DNA from: Microbacterium protaetiae
GTDB lineage: Bacteria > Actinomycetota > Actinomycetes > Actinomycetales > Microbacteriaceae
Reading direction: 5' to 3'
Length of the DNA stretch: 64,000 nt
Assembly (NCBI RefSeq): GCF_004135285.1
Contig: NZ_CP035494.1
Coordinates: 3,534,001 to 3,598,000, forward strand
Made by a program: the position numbers and the translations under genes. Below the pieces are notes generated by a model. The model made no database searches and was not told where the DNA came from. It saw only the letters and a program-made list of their open reading frames with translations. Positions 16,403 through 25,040 of the stretch are shown here, in pieces. The number at the start of each line of letters is the position of its first letter. Within the stretch, counting starts at the first letter, position 1.

Positions 16403-17222
16403 TCAGGCTCGCGCCTCGATGAACCGAAGCATCGAAACAGGAACCGGCGCGTCTGGGGTTCGTGGCAGATCGACCACGGGAAGCACCAGGGACACGTCTG
16501 CGAGGTCGTCGACCCCGAGTTCTAAGCCAGTCCGTGCAGTCGGCATGTGGCAAAGCGCTCACCAGCTGGCGATCCGCGAGCAGCAAGCTGAACGGAGGGA
16601 AGTGAATCACGGCAGAGATTGTCGGTGTGGTGGTTGTCGTCCATTCATCGTCCCTTCCACCATCCCGCGACAGCTTTACGGCCAAGCCCTCGTGTGCTCC
16701 CTCAAGGACCGCCGCCGCTCCGTCCGGCGCGATCGCCGCCAAGAGCCGGATGCCCTCTGGCGCTGGGGCTGCGACTCCATGCCGCACGGCCCCGACCAGG
16801 TCAGGGTGTGAATCGATGAGTTTCGGAGTCAGCGCTGTCATGCCCGCGAGCGCGGAGCGGATGAATCGGCCCGGGCGAACCTCGTTGAGCTTTCCTTCAA
16901 TATGAGTCCGCTCGCCCTTCCATTGGGAGTGGAGCAGGTTGCCTGCGAAGGTGTAGGCCCACCGAATGTACTCGTCATCCCAAGGGGATGTGGCTGCCCG
17001 GCAAGGTTCGCAATGCGCATACAGGCTGGCGCCACCGAGTCGTGGACGCCCGTGGGCAAGTCGGTTGCCTGCTGTCGTGCCGCCCCAAGAGAAGCTCCCA
17101 TTGTTGAATGCAGCTCTCGGTGGCACGTGTGCCTTGGTGAGTCTTGCCCGGGCCCCGCACAGCGCGCACTTGCCGCTCTTTGCCCGCCCACCCGTCGGCC
17201 GGAAGCCTTCCTGCTCACTCAT
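16403..17222 (-). pseudogene. CxxC/HNH-like zinc-finger protein gene, probably frameshifted
   Basis: The frame from ATG 17222 encodes CALCGARARLTKAHVPPRAA and later CEPC, an HNH-like zinc-binding arrangement (two CxxC pairs and a His after the first). It reads sensibly to DWL near 16526, then becomes Arg-rich nonsense and would run on to 16350, overlapping the SCO6880-like gene. Dropping one A at about 16523 (codons CTT-GAA-CTC) restores a normal sequence ELGVDDLADVSLVLPVVDLP ending in MLRFIEARA at TGA 16403. The mutation also creates a rare TTA in the other frame. The likely intact product has about 272 residues. It lies 19 bp behind the PH-domain gene. Function unknown; an HNH nuclease effector is possible. 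Confidence 0.6.
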
Positions 17223-17241
17223 GCCTGCACTCGCGCAATCT

Positions 17242-18945
17242 CTAGGCGTCGATGGCGGAGTCTGCTGTGGCAAGTCCTTCAATCGCTGTCGGGGCCGAAA
17301 CGGCGTGGGGCGTTCTTTCGGAGAGAGCCGCCGCCAGGCTGTCGATGTCCTCGTGCTCCGCGGCGTCGGGGAACATCCAATGCAGGTCGCGCTCCTCTGT
17401 GGCCACGTCGATAGTGGGTCGGACGCCCGCTCCGCGGTGCGAGCGACCGCGTACATTCCGCACGTCATCCAGGGAGTAGATCGGGCCGAGTTCGCCTCGC
17501 TTTAGGAGGTTCCCTGGGTTAGCGGTGACGATCCGTCGGTCAGTCACCGCTACGAACGTGCTCGACGCGAACTTCTCAACGATGGCACTGGCTCTTCCTG
17601 GCGCGAGCGCATCCCAGGTCGCATCAACCCTTCTGGCGAGAATGGCCGGCACGACGCCAGCGAAGTTGTGAGTTCCCATTTCGTATGGGAAGGCCACGCT
17701 GCGAAGCGTCTCGCCATCCTCAAGGAACCACCGAAGGATATGCAGATACGGATCGAGTTCAAGCCCTTCGGGTGCGCATACCGCCGCTGGTACTGCTGGC
17801 ATCTCGACTGCTGGCTGGAGCATGTTGGCCAAAGGGTCGATCGCTTCGAGGAGCTGCCTGCAAGTGAGTTGAGAAGCCTTGGCGTCTTTTCGCTTCTTCG
17901 TGAGAGGCACGGTGGCGCGGCCGGGGAGTTCGGCGATGATCCGCAACTCGCGGACGAGCGACTCGGTCAGCGATCGGATTTCGGAGAGCGACTCGTCGAT
18001 CTCGACGGGAGTGTTCCGGGCGATCCGGTCGAAGAGCTGCGCTTCGCTCTCGTCGTTGGTGCTTCGTGTTCTGGCGAGGGCGGCCCGGACAGCCTGGTAC
18101 TCCGCGTGGGTCTTGAGTGAGCTGAGAAGCGCGTAGGTATCGAAGACGATTGCTTCGGCGTTGGATTCGAGGTACTGGCGGCGAGCGCGACCGTCCAACT
18201 TCCCGAGTTCCTGGACATGGCCTGCCACGTTCTTGCGGTATAGCTTCAATTGCTTGCGGATGTTGGGACCGCTGGGAGCGATGGGCTCCCAGACAGAGTC
18301 TGTGATGGCGTCGAGTTCGCGGGTCTCCTTGACTGCCTCATCGACGGACTCCGCCAGCCCTTCAAGCTCTGCCCATTGCTCGTTTCGGATGGCCTTGAGC
18401 GTCTGCGTCGTGAGCTGGATGTTGGAGCGGACGAGGCCGGAAATCTCGCCGAGCTGCATTTGGAGCGCGATCATGGCGACGGCCGGGCCGATAGCTGCGA
18501 TCGCCGTGGCGGCCGTCATGGAGGCTGGGATGAATCGCGCCTGGGCGACCAGTTCACCGTTCTTGAAGATCGCCCCGAGCTTGGCGCCGTCCTTTGCTGC
18601 CATCTGACCGCCGCTCTTCAACAGAGACAGCGTCGCATCGTTGACGCGGAAGAGGCCTTGCGCGCTCGATACAGCCTCTGCGACGTTCCCGACGATCGTG
18701 CCTGCGTTGCCGAAGGAGCCGAGAGCGGTGGAGAGCTGAGCGCGGTCGAAGGACGGCACCATGTCAAGGCTGATGAGTTCAAGACCGGCGGGGACTTCGC
18801 CGAATACGACTGCGACGCCTGGCGTCACCTCGACGAGGGTCGTGGACGCTGCGAGCTCAAGCGCGTCGGACCTGACCTGACCATCCTCTGCGGTCTGCCT
18901 GCCAACGGCGTCATCATTACCGGACTCGTCGCGCGGGTCGTCCAT
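17242..18945 (-). CDS. Large cargo protein with central hydrophobic region and C-terminal PH-like domain
   Basis: This 567-aa protein starts at ATG 18945, behind GAAGGAGAG; ATG 19035 upstream has no such site. It has an acidic N-terminus, a ~60-residue hydrophobic region (for example MTAATAIAAIGPAVAMIALQ) and a long helical middle with possible coiled coil. The end is a bacterial PH-like domain: FVAVTDRRIVTANPGNLLKR, IYSLDDVRNVRGRSHRG, then an aromatic-acidic LHWMFPDAAEHEDIDSL. The combination of membrane-active helix and PH domain is seen in some defence effectors, but I do not recognise the family. It is antisense to the transfer operon, has visibly lower GC than its neighbours, and heads an operon with the zinc-finger gene. 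Confidence 0.65.
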   Translation of the reverse strand: MDDPRDESGNDDAVGRQTAEDGQVRSDALELAASTTLVEVTPGVAVVFGEVPAGLELISLDMVPSFDRAQLSTALGSFGNAGTIVGNVAEAVSSAQGLFRVNDATLSLLKSGGQMAAKDGAKLGAIFKNGELVAQARFIPASMTAATAIAAIGPAVAMIALQMQLGEISGLVRSNIQLTTQTLKAIRNEQWAELEGLAESVDEAVKETRELDAITDSVWEPIAPSGPNIRKQLKLYRKNVAGHVQELGKLDGRARRQYLESNAEAIVFDTYALLSSLKTHAEYQAVRAALARTRSTNDESEAQLFDRIARNTPVEIDESLSEIRSLTESLVRELRIIAELPGRATVPLTKKRKDAKASQLTCRQLLEAIDPLANMLQPAVEMPAVPAAVCAPEGLELDPYLHILRWFLEDGETLRSVAFPYEMGTHNFAGVVPAILARRVDATWDALAPGRASAIVEKFASSTFVAVTDRRIVTANPGNLLKRGELGPIYSLDDVRNVRGRSHRGAGVRPTIDVATEERDLHWMFPDAAEHEDIDSLAAALSERTPHAVSAPTAIEGLATADSAIDA

Positions 18946-19078
18946 GTGGCTCTCCTTCTCGCCGGTGACTGCCTCGTGCCTCCCTCCGACGCCTCCATCA
19001 AGTATGTCAGCCGCCTTCGACAGCGCCTGGGTCATCGCAGCACACCTCCTGGTCACACGACTTGCGAGGAGGCAGACC

Positions 19079-19909
19079 ATGCCCACGTTCTTCGATTCGA
19101 CTGCCGATGCCGCTGAGGCGTCCGAAGCCTTGCGCGGACTCACTCACGCGAGCCGGGGGTTCGATCAGCCAGCCGAGATGTATGGGGTTATCGGTGACCT
19201 GTCCTCGGGGATGCGGTCGCTGCGGCAGGCGCTCGACCAGATCGCTGATGTTCACGAGCGCAAGGCCGCGCACGCCTTCAACGACGCCGGCAGCCACGAG
19301 GCAGGAGTGCGGGACGCGCTCGCCACTGCGGAGGAGTTGCGTCAGGCCGCGAGTCTCGTCGACCGGGCGTATGACCGGCTCGCGGAGGGGTTCATCGCTG
19401 CGGGGCGGATCGCTTGGCATCCCGAGCCCGCCGTCGAGGAGGCCGCGCCGTCGCGGTGGGTCAGCGTGGTGTTCCTCCAGGGCGAAGAGGCCGACCGGCC
19501 ATTGCGCATCCTCGGCGAGCTGGGCCATGTCGATGCGGTGGACTTCCTCGCGCAGTGGGACTACGGCGACGAGACCACGCAGGCCGCGCTGGAGAACGGA
19601 TACGTCTACGACGAGCCCGGCGAGGGAACAAACGACCGGGTGGCGCTCTCGGGCGACTACGCGCTGGTCGTCAACCCGCACGTCGGCTACCTCTCGTTGC
19701 TGCGCCGCTACACCGAACCGGAGGCAGAGACCCAGGCCGCCGAACAGATCGAGCCCGAGCCGGTGCAGGGTGGGCCGGAACTGCTGGTGTCGTACTCGTC
19801 GCCGGGCGCCCCAGAGCGGGCCGACCTGCCCGCGCCGAAGCGAGACGGGTCGTGGTTCGAGCCGGCCAAGATCACGGCGGTCAAGCAGGCGCGGGGGCTG
19901 GTGCGGTGA
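19079..19909 (+). CDS. Conserved-looking ICE protein upstream of the VirB4 ATPase (276 aa)
   Basis: It starts at ATG 19079, with GAGGAGG seven bases upstream. The N-terminal ~115 residues are helical (DLSSGMRSLRQALDQIADVH, ATAEELRQAASLVDRAYDRL); the central ~90 residues form an alpha/beta region with VSVVFLQGEEADRPLRILGE and FLAQWDYGDETTQAALENGY, and the tail is Pro/Glu-rich. No catalytic motif is seen. It overlaps the ATPase gene by 4 bp (GTGA), so it is likely a component or partner of the channel ATPase. It is separated from the SCO6880-like gene by the antisense cargo genes and seems to have acquired its own leader. Confidence 0.7.
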   Translation: MPTFFDSTADAAEASEALRGLTHASRGFDQPAEMYGVIGDLSSGMRSLRQALDQIADVHERKAAHAFNDAGSHEAGVRDALATAEELRQAASLVDRAYDRLAEGFIAAGRIAWHPEPAVEEAAPSRWVSVVFLQGEEADRPLRILGELGHVDAVDFLAQWDYGDETTQAALENGYVYDEPGEGTNDRVALSGDYALVVNPHVGYLSLLRRYTEPEAETQAAEQIEPEPVQGGPELLVSYSSPGAPERADLPAPKRDGSWFEPAKITAVKQARGLVR

Positions 19910-21390
19910 CCGAGGATCGCGCGCGGCTGCACACTGCCGTTCTGGTGGCACCGTCGAAGGAGCGGCGCAAGCTCCGCAAGCAGCGCCGCAAGGCCGAGGC
20001 GAGGCTCCACGCCGAGCAGCACAGGACCGCGATCGCCGCCGCGAAGGCGAAGGCTGAGCAGGAGCGCGCCGAGCGCCGCGCGACGATCTACCTGCCGAAG
20101 GCGGGCGAGTCCGGTGCTGCGCGGCTGCGCACCCCAGGTCGGTTTCATCTGACGCGGCATCAGGACACGTCGGCGACACTGGCGGGCGCGTACCCGTTCG
20201 TCGCCGAGGGCGGTCTCGGCGCCGACGGCGTGTTCGTCGGCCAAGACCTCTACTCGGGCGGGAGCTTCGTCTACGACCCGTGGGTGCTCTACGCACGCGG
20301 CATCATCACCGCACCCAACGTGGTGCTGGCCGGGATCGTCGGCTCCGGCAAGTCATCGCTGGCCAAGTCCCTCTACACGCGGTCGCTACCGTTCGGGCGG
20401 CGCGTGTACGTTCCCGGCGATCCAAAGGGCGAACACACCGCCGTCGCCAACGCCGTCGGCGGACGCGCCATCGTCCTCGGCCACGGACTCAACACTCGCC
20501 TGAATCCACTCGACGAAGGCCACCGGCCCAGCGGACTCTCGGATGAGCAGTGGGCCTCGACCGTCGCTGCGCGACGCCGTGACCTGATCGGCGCCCTCGC
20601 GGAGACCGTGCTCGCGCGCGGCTTGTCGCCGTTGGAGCACACCGCGATCGACATCGCCCTGACTCAGACGGTGCGGGAGAACGACGTGCCGATCCTGCCG
20701 ATGGTCGTTGATCGCATCCTCGCCCCGAGTGCGGATGCCGACGGCAGGTTGGCCGAGGACGGCAGGCTTGTCGGCCATGCGCTGCGCCGCCTCGTGGCCG
20801 GTGACCTGGCCGGGCTGTTCGATGGGCCTTCGACGGTCGCGTTCGATCCGTCGTTGCCGATGATCTCGCTCGATCTCTCGCGGGTCACCGAGAACTCGAC
20901 GCTCATTTCGGTGTTGATGACGTGCTCGTCGGCGTGGATGGAGTCTGCGCTGCTCGACCCGAACGGTGGGCAGCGGTGGGTGATCTACGACGAGGCCTGG
21001 CGGCTCATGTCCCACCCGGCTCTGTTGCGGCGGATGGATGCGCACTGGCGACTCGCCAGGCACTACGGGATCGCGAACATGCTGATCTTCCACAAGCTCA
21101 CCGACCTCGACAACGTGGGCGACCAGGGCTCCGCCATGCGCTCGCTGGCCAACTCACTGCTTGCGAACGCCGAGACGCGGATCGTGTACCGGCAGGAGTC
21201 CGACCAACTCGGACCGACCGCTACCGCTCTCGGCCTGACCGGCACCGAGCAGCAGCTCTTGCCAAACCTCGGCGTCGGACAAGGCCTATGGCGGATCAAG
21301 GCCAGAAGCTTCGTCTGCCAACACCAACTCCACCCCGACGAACTCGCACTATTCGACACCAGCAGCCGTGCAGCCGGAGGCCACCGATGA
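19906..21390 (+). CDS. VirB4/TraC-type conjugation ATPase (ATP-binding half)
   Basis: This 494-aa protein starts at GTG 19906 in a GTGA overlap. After a basic coiled-coil N-terminus (residues ~20 to 60) comes a RecA-like ATPase: Walker A GIVGSGKSSLAKSL, GDPKGEHTAVANAVGGRAIV, Walker B GQRWVIYDEAWRLMS, then FHKLTDLDNVGDQGSAMRSL and RIVYRQESDQL as in VirB4/TraC proteins. At ~500 residues it is shorter than full-length VirB4 (about 800), since the N-terminal domain is absent; that part may be in the SCO6880-like protein. It powers assembly of, or substrate movement through, the type IV channel at the inner membrane face. Confidence 0.9.
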   Translation: MTEDRARLHTAVLVAPSKERRKLRKQRRKAEARLHAEQHRTAIAAAKAKAEQERAERRATIYLPKAGESGAARLRTPGRFHLTRHQDTSATLAGAYPFVAEGGLGADGVFVGQDLYSGGSFVYDPWVLYARGIITAPNVVLAGIVGSGKSSLAKSLYTRSLPFGRRVYVPGDPKGEHTAVANAVGGRAIVLGHGLNTRLNPLDEGHRPSGLSDEQWASTVAARRRDLIGALAETVLARGLSPLEHTAIDIALTQTVRENDVPILPMVVDRILAPSADADGRLAEDGRLVGHALRRLVAGDLAGLFDGPSTVAFDPSLPMISLDLSRVTENSTLISVLMTCSSAWMESALLDPNGGQRWVIYDEAWRLMSHPALLRRMDAHWRLARHYGIANMLIFHKLTDLDNVGDQGSAMRSLANSLLANAETRIVYRQESDQLGPTATALGLTGTEQQLLPNLGVGQGLWRIKARSFVCQHQLHPDELALFDTSSRAAGGHR

Positions 21391-21935
21391 ACCTCAATGG
21401 CCCACGCCGATCCACCACGACCGACGACGAGAACACGGCTCCCGTCGAGCTGCCGCATGTCCTCGTGACCGTCGCCGAAGACGGCACCCTCGCCGCGATG
21501 GTCGATGGGACACCGTTCGCGTCGCCGGACGGGAGCGCTTGGACGCGGGCGACGTTCGGGCCGCTCATGGATGCCATCACCAAGGACCGCGCCATCGCAG
21601 TCCGGGTCGAGGTCCGCGAGAACGACGGCAGCGTCTTCACCGACATCCTCCGCACCCGCAAGCCCCGACGCGCAGCGGCACCGACCGAGAACCCGGTGCC
21701 GGAGACTCGTCGGAGTCGCCACGCCCGACGGATGCCGCGCTTGGCCGAGGTCACCGCGGGCGGGTTCGTCCCCGGCGAGGATGTCGCCGTCGCGACGATC
21801 GTCGCCCACACCGACGCCACCGGAACCGGCGAAACCCGGACGCTCATCGACCTCGACGACCTACCCGACGGCACACACGAGGTGATCCTGTTCGGACGTA
21901 TCTCGGGCACGCTCGCGGTGCGGCGGCTGACATGA
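21387..21935 (+). CDS. ICE protein of unknown function between VirB4 and VirD4 (182 aa)
   Basis: It starts in an ATGA overlap with the ATPase gene and ends in an ATGA overlap with the coupling-protein gene, so it is certainly translated with them. The first ~80 residues (LPHVLVTVAEDGTLAAMVDG then FGPLMDAITKDRAIAVRVEV) look like a small alpha/beta domain. A basic linker (TRRSRHARRMPR) leads to a C-terminal beta-rich segment with GFVPGEDVAVATIVAHTDAT. I do not recognise the family. Its place between the two transfer ATPases suggests an adaptor or substrate-recruiting factor. Confidence 0.7.
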   Translation: MNLNGPRRSTTTDDENTAPVELPHVLVTVAEDGTLAAMVDGTPFASPDGSAWTRATFGPLMDAITKDRAIAVRVEVRENDGSVFTDILRTRKPRRAAAPTENPVPETRRSRHARRMPRLAEVTAGGFVPGEDVAVATIVAHTDATGTGETRTLIDLDDLPDGTHEVILFGRISGTLAVRRLT

Positions 21936-23710
21936 ACCAGCGGCAAGCCGCGGGCATGGGCGACGAACTCACCAACGCCGCCCTCATCGGCCTGATCGGC
22001 ATGTTCGGCATCGCTCTCGCCCTCCGCGCAGCCGGCAGCGTCGCCGCGTTCCTCACCGGCACAGCCCAGCCCGACGCCGGCGCAGCGGCGGGGCTCGCCG
22101 TACTGTTCAACCCCGGCGATCCAGCGACCGCGCTCGGTGCCGACGGGCTCAATCCAGTCGTCTACTGGCTTGTCAGCACGGCACTGCTCGGCGGACTCGC
22201 TGCCGGGATCGTCTGGGTGTGGATCGTGCTGCGCCGCCACACGCGGAAGACAGAGACCGACCCGCACCGGCTCGCGGGGATCGCGACCAGCCACGAGGTC
22301 AAGACCGCCGCATCCGCGAAAGCACTGCTTCACCGCGCGGCCACGCTGCGGCCCTCCTTGGAGTCGCCAGCACTGCAGGATGTCGGCTACCTGCTCGGTG
22401 CCAGTCGTGGAACGAAGGTCTGGGCATCGGTCGAAGACTCGATCCTGCTGATCGGCCCGCCCCGCTCAGGCAAGGGCCTGCATGTCGTCATCAACGCGAT
22501 CCTCGACGCACCCGGAGCGGTCGTCACCACCAGCACCAGGCCCGATAACCTCACCGCGACCCTCCGCGACCGACGCCGCAAGGGCGGGCCGGTCGCCGTG
22601 TTCGACCCCCAACACCTCGCCGAGGGCATCCCCGCCGGGCTGCGCTGGTCGCCCATTCGCGGGTGCGACGACCCGCTGACCGCGATGATCCGCGCCAACG
22701 GCCTCGCCGCCGCCACAGGCCTCAGTGCTGGCGGGGTCGAGTCCGGCGGGTTCTGGGAGGGCAAGACCCGCACAGCACTCCAGAGCCTGCTGCACGCTGC
22801 CGCGCTCGACGGCCGCCAGCCGGCCGAGCTGTTCAGGTGGACTCTTGATCCCAGCGCGGCGTCGGAGGCCGTCGCGATCCTCAACTCGCACCCGAACGCC
22901 GCGATGGGCTGGGACGACTCGCTAGCCGCGATGATCGACGCCGACCCCAAGACCCGCGACAGCATCTGGCAAGGCGTCTCCCTCGCGCTCGCAGCCCTCG
23001 CCGACCCGCGCGTGCTCGATGCTGTCACGCCAGGACCGCACGAACACTTCGACCCCGAGACCTTCCTCACCGAACAAGGCACCCTTTACCTGCTCGCCAC
23101 CGGTGCCGGAGCGGGAGCCTCCGCGTCGCTGGTCGCGGCGTTCGTCGAAGACCTCATCGAAACCGCCCGCCGACTCGCGGCACGCTCACCGGGAGCCCGG
23201 CTCGACCCGCCGCTGTTGCTCGCGCTCGACGAGATCGGAAACCTCGCGCCGCTGCCGTCACTGCCGACGCTCATGGCCGAAGGTGGCGGCACCGGGATCA
23301 CGACCATGCCGGTCTTGCAGTCCCTCGCCCAGGCTCGCGACAGGTGGAGTGAGCATCAGGCCGGCGCGATCTGGGACGCCAGCATCGTCAAGATCATCCT
23401 CGGCGGCGCATCCAACAGCCGTGACCTCCAAGACCTCTCCACGCTCATCGGAGAGCGCGACGAGTACACCGACAGCGTGACCCTCGGCGACCACGGCACC
23501 CGCTCGAATCAGCGCTCGATCCGCCGCGTCCCGATCCTGCCGCCAGACCGCATCCGAACACTGCCGTTCGGCACCGGCATCACGATGCTGCGCTCTGCAC
23601 CGCCCATCGTCACCGACCTACGCGCCTGGCCGACCCGCCCCGACGCAGCGCAGCTCCGCACTGACCGCGACGAACTCGAAGCGCTTCTGCGCCACCGCCC
23701 CGCCTCCTGA
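21932..23710 (+). CDS. VirD4/TraG-type coupling protein (type IV secretion ATPase)
   Basis: This 592-aa protein starts at ATG 21932 (ATGA overlap). Two N-terminal transmembrane helices ([20 protein letters not shown] and VSTALLGGLAAGIVWVWIVL) anchor a TraG/TraD-like ATPase. Walker A is IGPPRSGKGLH, Walker B LLLALDEIGNLAPLPSLP, and ITTMPVLQSLAQARDRWSEH with SIVKIILGGASNSRDLQDLS are the typical C-terminal blocks of TraM-recognition-type VirD4. It brings the relaxase-DNA complex to the channel. No relaxase was found in the window, so its partner must be encoded elsewhere, probably left of position 1. Confidence 0.92.
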   Translation: MNQRQAAGMGDELTNAALIGLIGMFGIALALRAAGSVAAFLTGTAQPDAGAAAGLAVLFNPGDPATALGADGLNPVVYWLVSTALLGGLAAGIVWVWIVLRRHTRKTETDPHRLAGIATSHEVKTAASAKALLHRAATLRPSLESPALQDVGYLLGASRGTKVWASVEDSILLIGPPRSGKGLHVVINAILDAPGAVVTTSTRPDNLTATLRDRRRKGGPVAVFDPQHLAEGIPAGLRWSPIRGCDDPLTAMIRANGLAAATGLSAGGVESGGFWEGKTRTALQSLLHAAALDGRQPAELFRWTLDPSAASEAVAILNSHPNAAMGWDDSLAAMIDADPKTRDSIWQGVSLALAALADPRVLDAVTPGPHEHFDPETFLTEQGTLYLLATGAGAGASASLVAAFVEDLIETARRLAARSPGARLDPPLLLALDEIGNLAPLPSLPTLMAEGGGTGITTMPVLQSLAQARDRWSEHQAGAIWDASIVKIILGGASNSRDLQDLSTLIGERDEYTDSVTLGDHGTRSNQRSIRRVPILPPDRIRTLPFGTGITMLRSAPPIVTDLRAWPTRPDAAQLRTDRDELEALLRHRPAS

Positions 23711-23790
23711 CGACGCTTGGAAGCTCCAGTGCACCTGCCTGACAGAGCGACCCACACGCAGCTGGTCGCCCGAATCAGGAGGAGGCCATC

Positions 23791-24231
23791 ATGGCCATTC
23801 ACACCCAGGAATCGCTGTCAGGCTTCATCGCTTCGGAGCCGTTGCTCACCGAGACGGCAAAGGGAGACGCCAGGTTCTTCGCCCGTATCGGCAAGGAGCA
23901 CTTCCGCCGCGAGGACGACGGCTCGTTCACGCAGACCGAGACGACCTACCACCACCTGGTGATGTTCGGGCGTTCCGCTGAGCACGCGCACGCGAACTTC
24001 GCCCAGGGCGACAACTTCGTCGCCGAGGGCTACACGCGACCGGTCAACTACGAGCGCAACGGTCAGGCAATCGAGGGCGAAGAGTTCGTCGCCAAGAAGA
24101 TCGGCCACGACGCCGCGCGAACCCGCTACCAGGTGGATCGCACGCCGCGCAATGGAGTCGGGCGGGACGCAGCAACGTACGAGCCGACGCAGCGAGCAGC
24201 GACCGCGGCGCACGCCCCGGTCAGCATGTGA
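23791..24231 (+). CDS. ssb: Single-stranded DNA-binding protein, ICE copy
   Basis: This 146-aa protein has AGGAGGAGG nine bases before ATG 23791. An OB-fold SSB pattern is visible: FIASEPLLTETAKGDARFFA, YHHLVMFGRSAEHAHANFAQ, then DNFVAEGYTRPVNYERNGQA and EEFVAKKIGHDAARTRYQVD. The acidic tail that ends chromosomal SSBs is absent, so it may not recruit the usual SSB partners. Element-encoded SSBs protect transferred single strands in the recipient. The 80-bp leader holds a CACCTGCCTG-type motif also found before other transcription units of the element. Confidence 0.85.
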   Translation: MAIHTQESLSGFIASEPLLTETAKGDARFFARIGKEHFRREDDGSFTQTETTYHHLVMFGRSAEHAHANFAQGDNFVAEGYTRPVNYERNGQAIEGEEFVAKKIGHDAARTRYQVDRTPRNGVGRDAATYEPTQRAATAAHAPVSM

Positions 24232-24250
24232 GCTCGGGAGCTACAGCACC

Positions 24251-24808
24251 ATGAACGATCAGCATGAGATGGATGAGCCGGACGTCTTCGACGGCCCGCC
24301 CCGCGTCACCAACTCGGACATGCCCGAACCGCCGCACCCCGTGAACTGGAACCTGCTGACGGCACACGAGCTGGAGCAGGAATGGCTCGCGCTGAACCGA
24401 TGGGTTGACTGGCTGCGCCGCACCTACGGCCTCACCGTCGCGGTAGTGCCACCGTTCTGGCACCACCACCCGGAGATGGTCTGGGAGCTATCGGCACTGC
24501 ACCTGCACTGGCTCGCGGCCTACGACCCCGATCAGAACGCATCCGCGCCGCTCGGCTGGCACCGCGACTTCGCCGACGCGCGCGAACGCCTTCGCTACTG
24601 GGTCACCGCCTGCGGCACCCGTGGCGACCGCGACCGACCGACCCGGCAAGCTGCATGGCCCGGTGAAGACTCAGCGCCCACCATCCAGGACTTCACCTTC
24701 ACCGACCGCGACACCGAGTTCGTCGAGTTCGTCATCGCCCAAGTCCGCAAGCGCCAGGAGGCCGAAGACGAGTTCTACGCCAACCTGGCCGACGATGAAG
24801 CTCCGTAG
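24251..24808 (+). CDS. DUF4913-like protein
   Basis: This 185-aa acidic protein starts at ATG 24251 behind CGGGAG. The core LNRWVDWLRRTYGLTVAVVP then PFWHHHPEMVWELSALHLHW, LAAYDPDQNASAPLGWHRDF is the DUF4913 pattern known from actinobacterial plasmids and ICEs. The family has no known activity. The run of His/Trp residues could bind metal. It follows ssb by 19 bp and precedes a small ORF by 4 bp, so all three are probably one transcript. Role in transfer or establishment is an inference from position only. Confidence 0.75.
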   Translation: MNDQHEMDEPDVFDGPPRVTNSDMPEPPHPVNWNLLTAHELEQEWLALNRWVDWLRRTYGLTVAVVPPFWHHHPEMVWELSALHLHWLAAYDPDQNASAPLGWHRDFADARERLRYWVTACGTRGDRDRPTRQAAWPGEDSAPTIQDFTFTDRDTEFVEFVIAQVRKRQEAEDEFYANLADDEAP

Positions 24809-24812
24809 AGCG

Positions 24813-25040
24813 ATGAGCCGCTATGCCAAGAAGACCGACCGTCGCCCGTACGAGGAGCGGTCGTTTTCCGTCCGGGCCGTCCACCGCGAGCGCGCCGACC
24901 TGCACAAGCTCGCCGAGGTTCTCATCCGGCTGACGTTGCAGGAGACCGGCGAGAGCCGCGCGGCCCGTGAAGCCGTGCGGGTGCCCGACACCTACCAGGC
25001 GGCTCCCGATGGCCTGGCCGCCTCTGAAGCCGCCCGGTAG
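24813..25040 (+). CDS. Small basic/helical protein next to the recombinase (75 aa)
   Basis: The frame starts at ATG 24813 or in-frame at ATG 24795; neither has a strong Shine-Dalgarno site. The sequence SFSVRAVHRERADLHKLAEV then LIRLTLQETGESRAAREAVR looks like a beta strand followed by two helices, and could be a ribbon-helix-helix-like or accessory protein. Such small genes commonly precede the serine recombinase in related elements, so a directionality-factor role is possible. Its stop codon TAG is part of the TAGAAT that may be the -10 of the recombinase promoter. Confidence 0.6.
   Translation: MSRYAKKTDRRPYEERSFSVRAVHRERADLHKLAEVLIRLTLQETGESRAAREAVRVPDTYQAAPDGLAASEAAR

Noticed and set aside
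18946..19143. Longer N-terminus for the PH-domain protein (starts at 19035 or 19143)
   Set aside because: It would overlap the divergent 276-aa gene or its leader, and only ATG 18945 has a good Shine-Dalgarno site (GAAGGAGAG).
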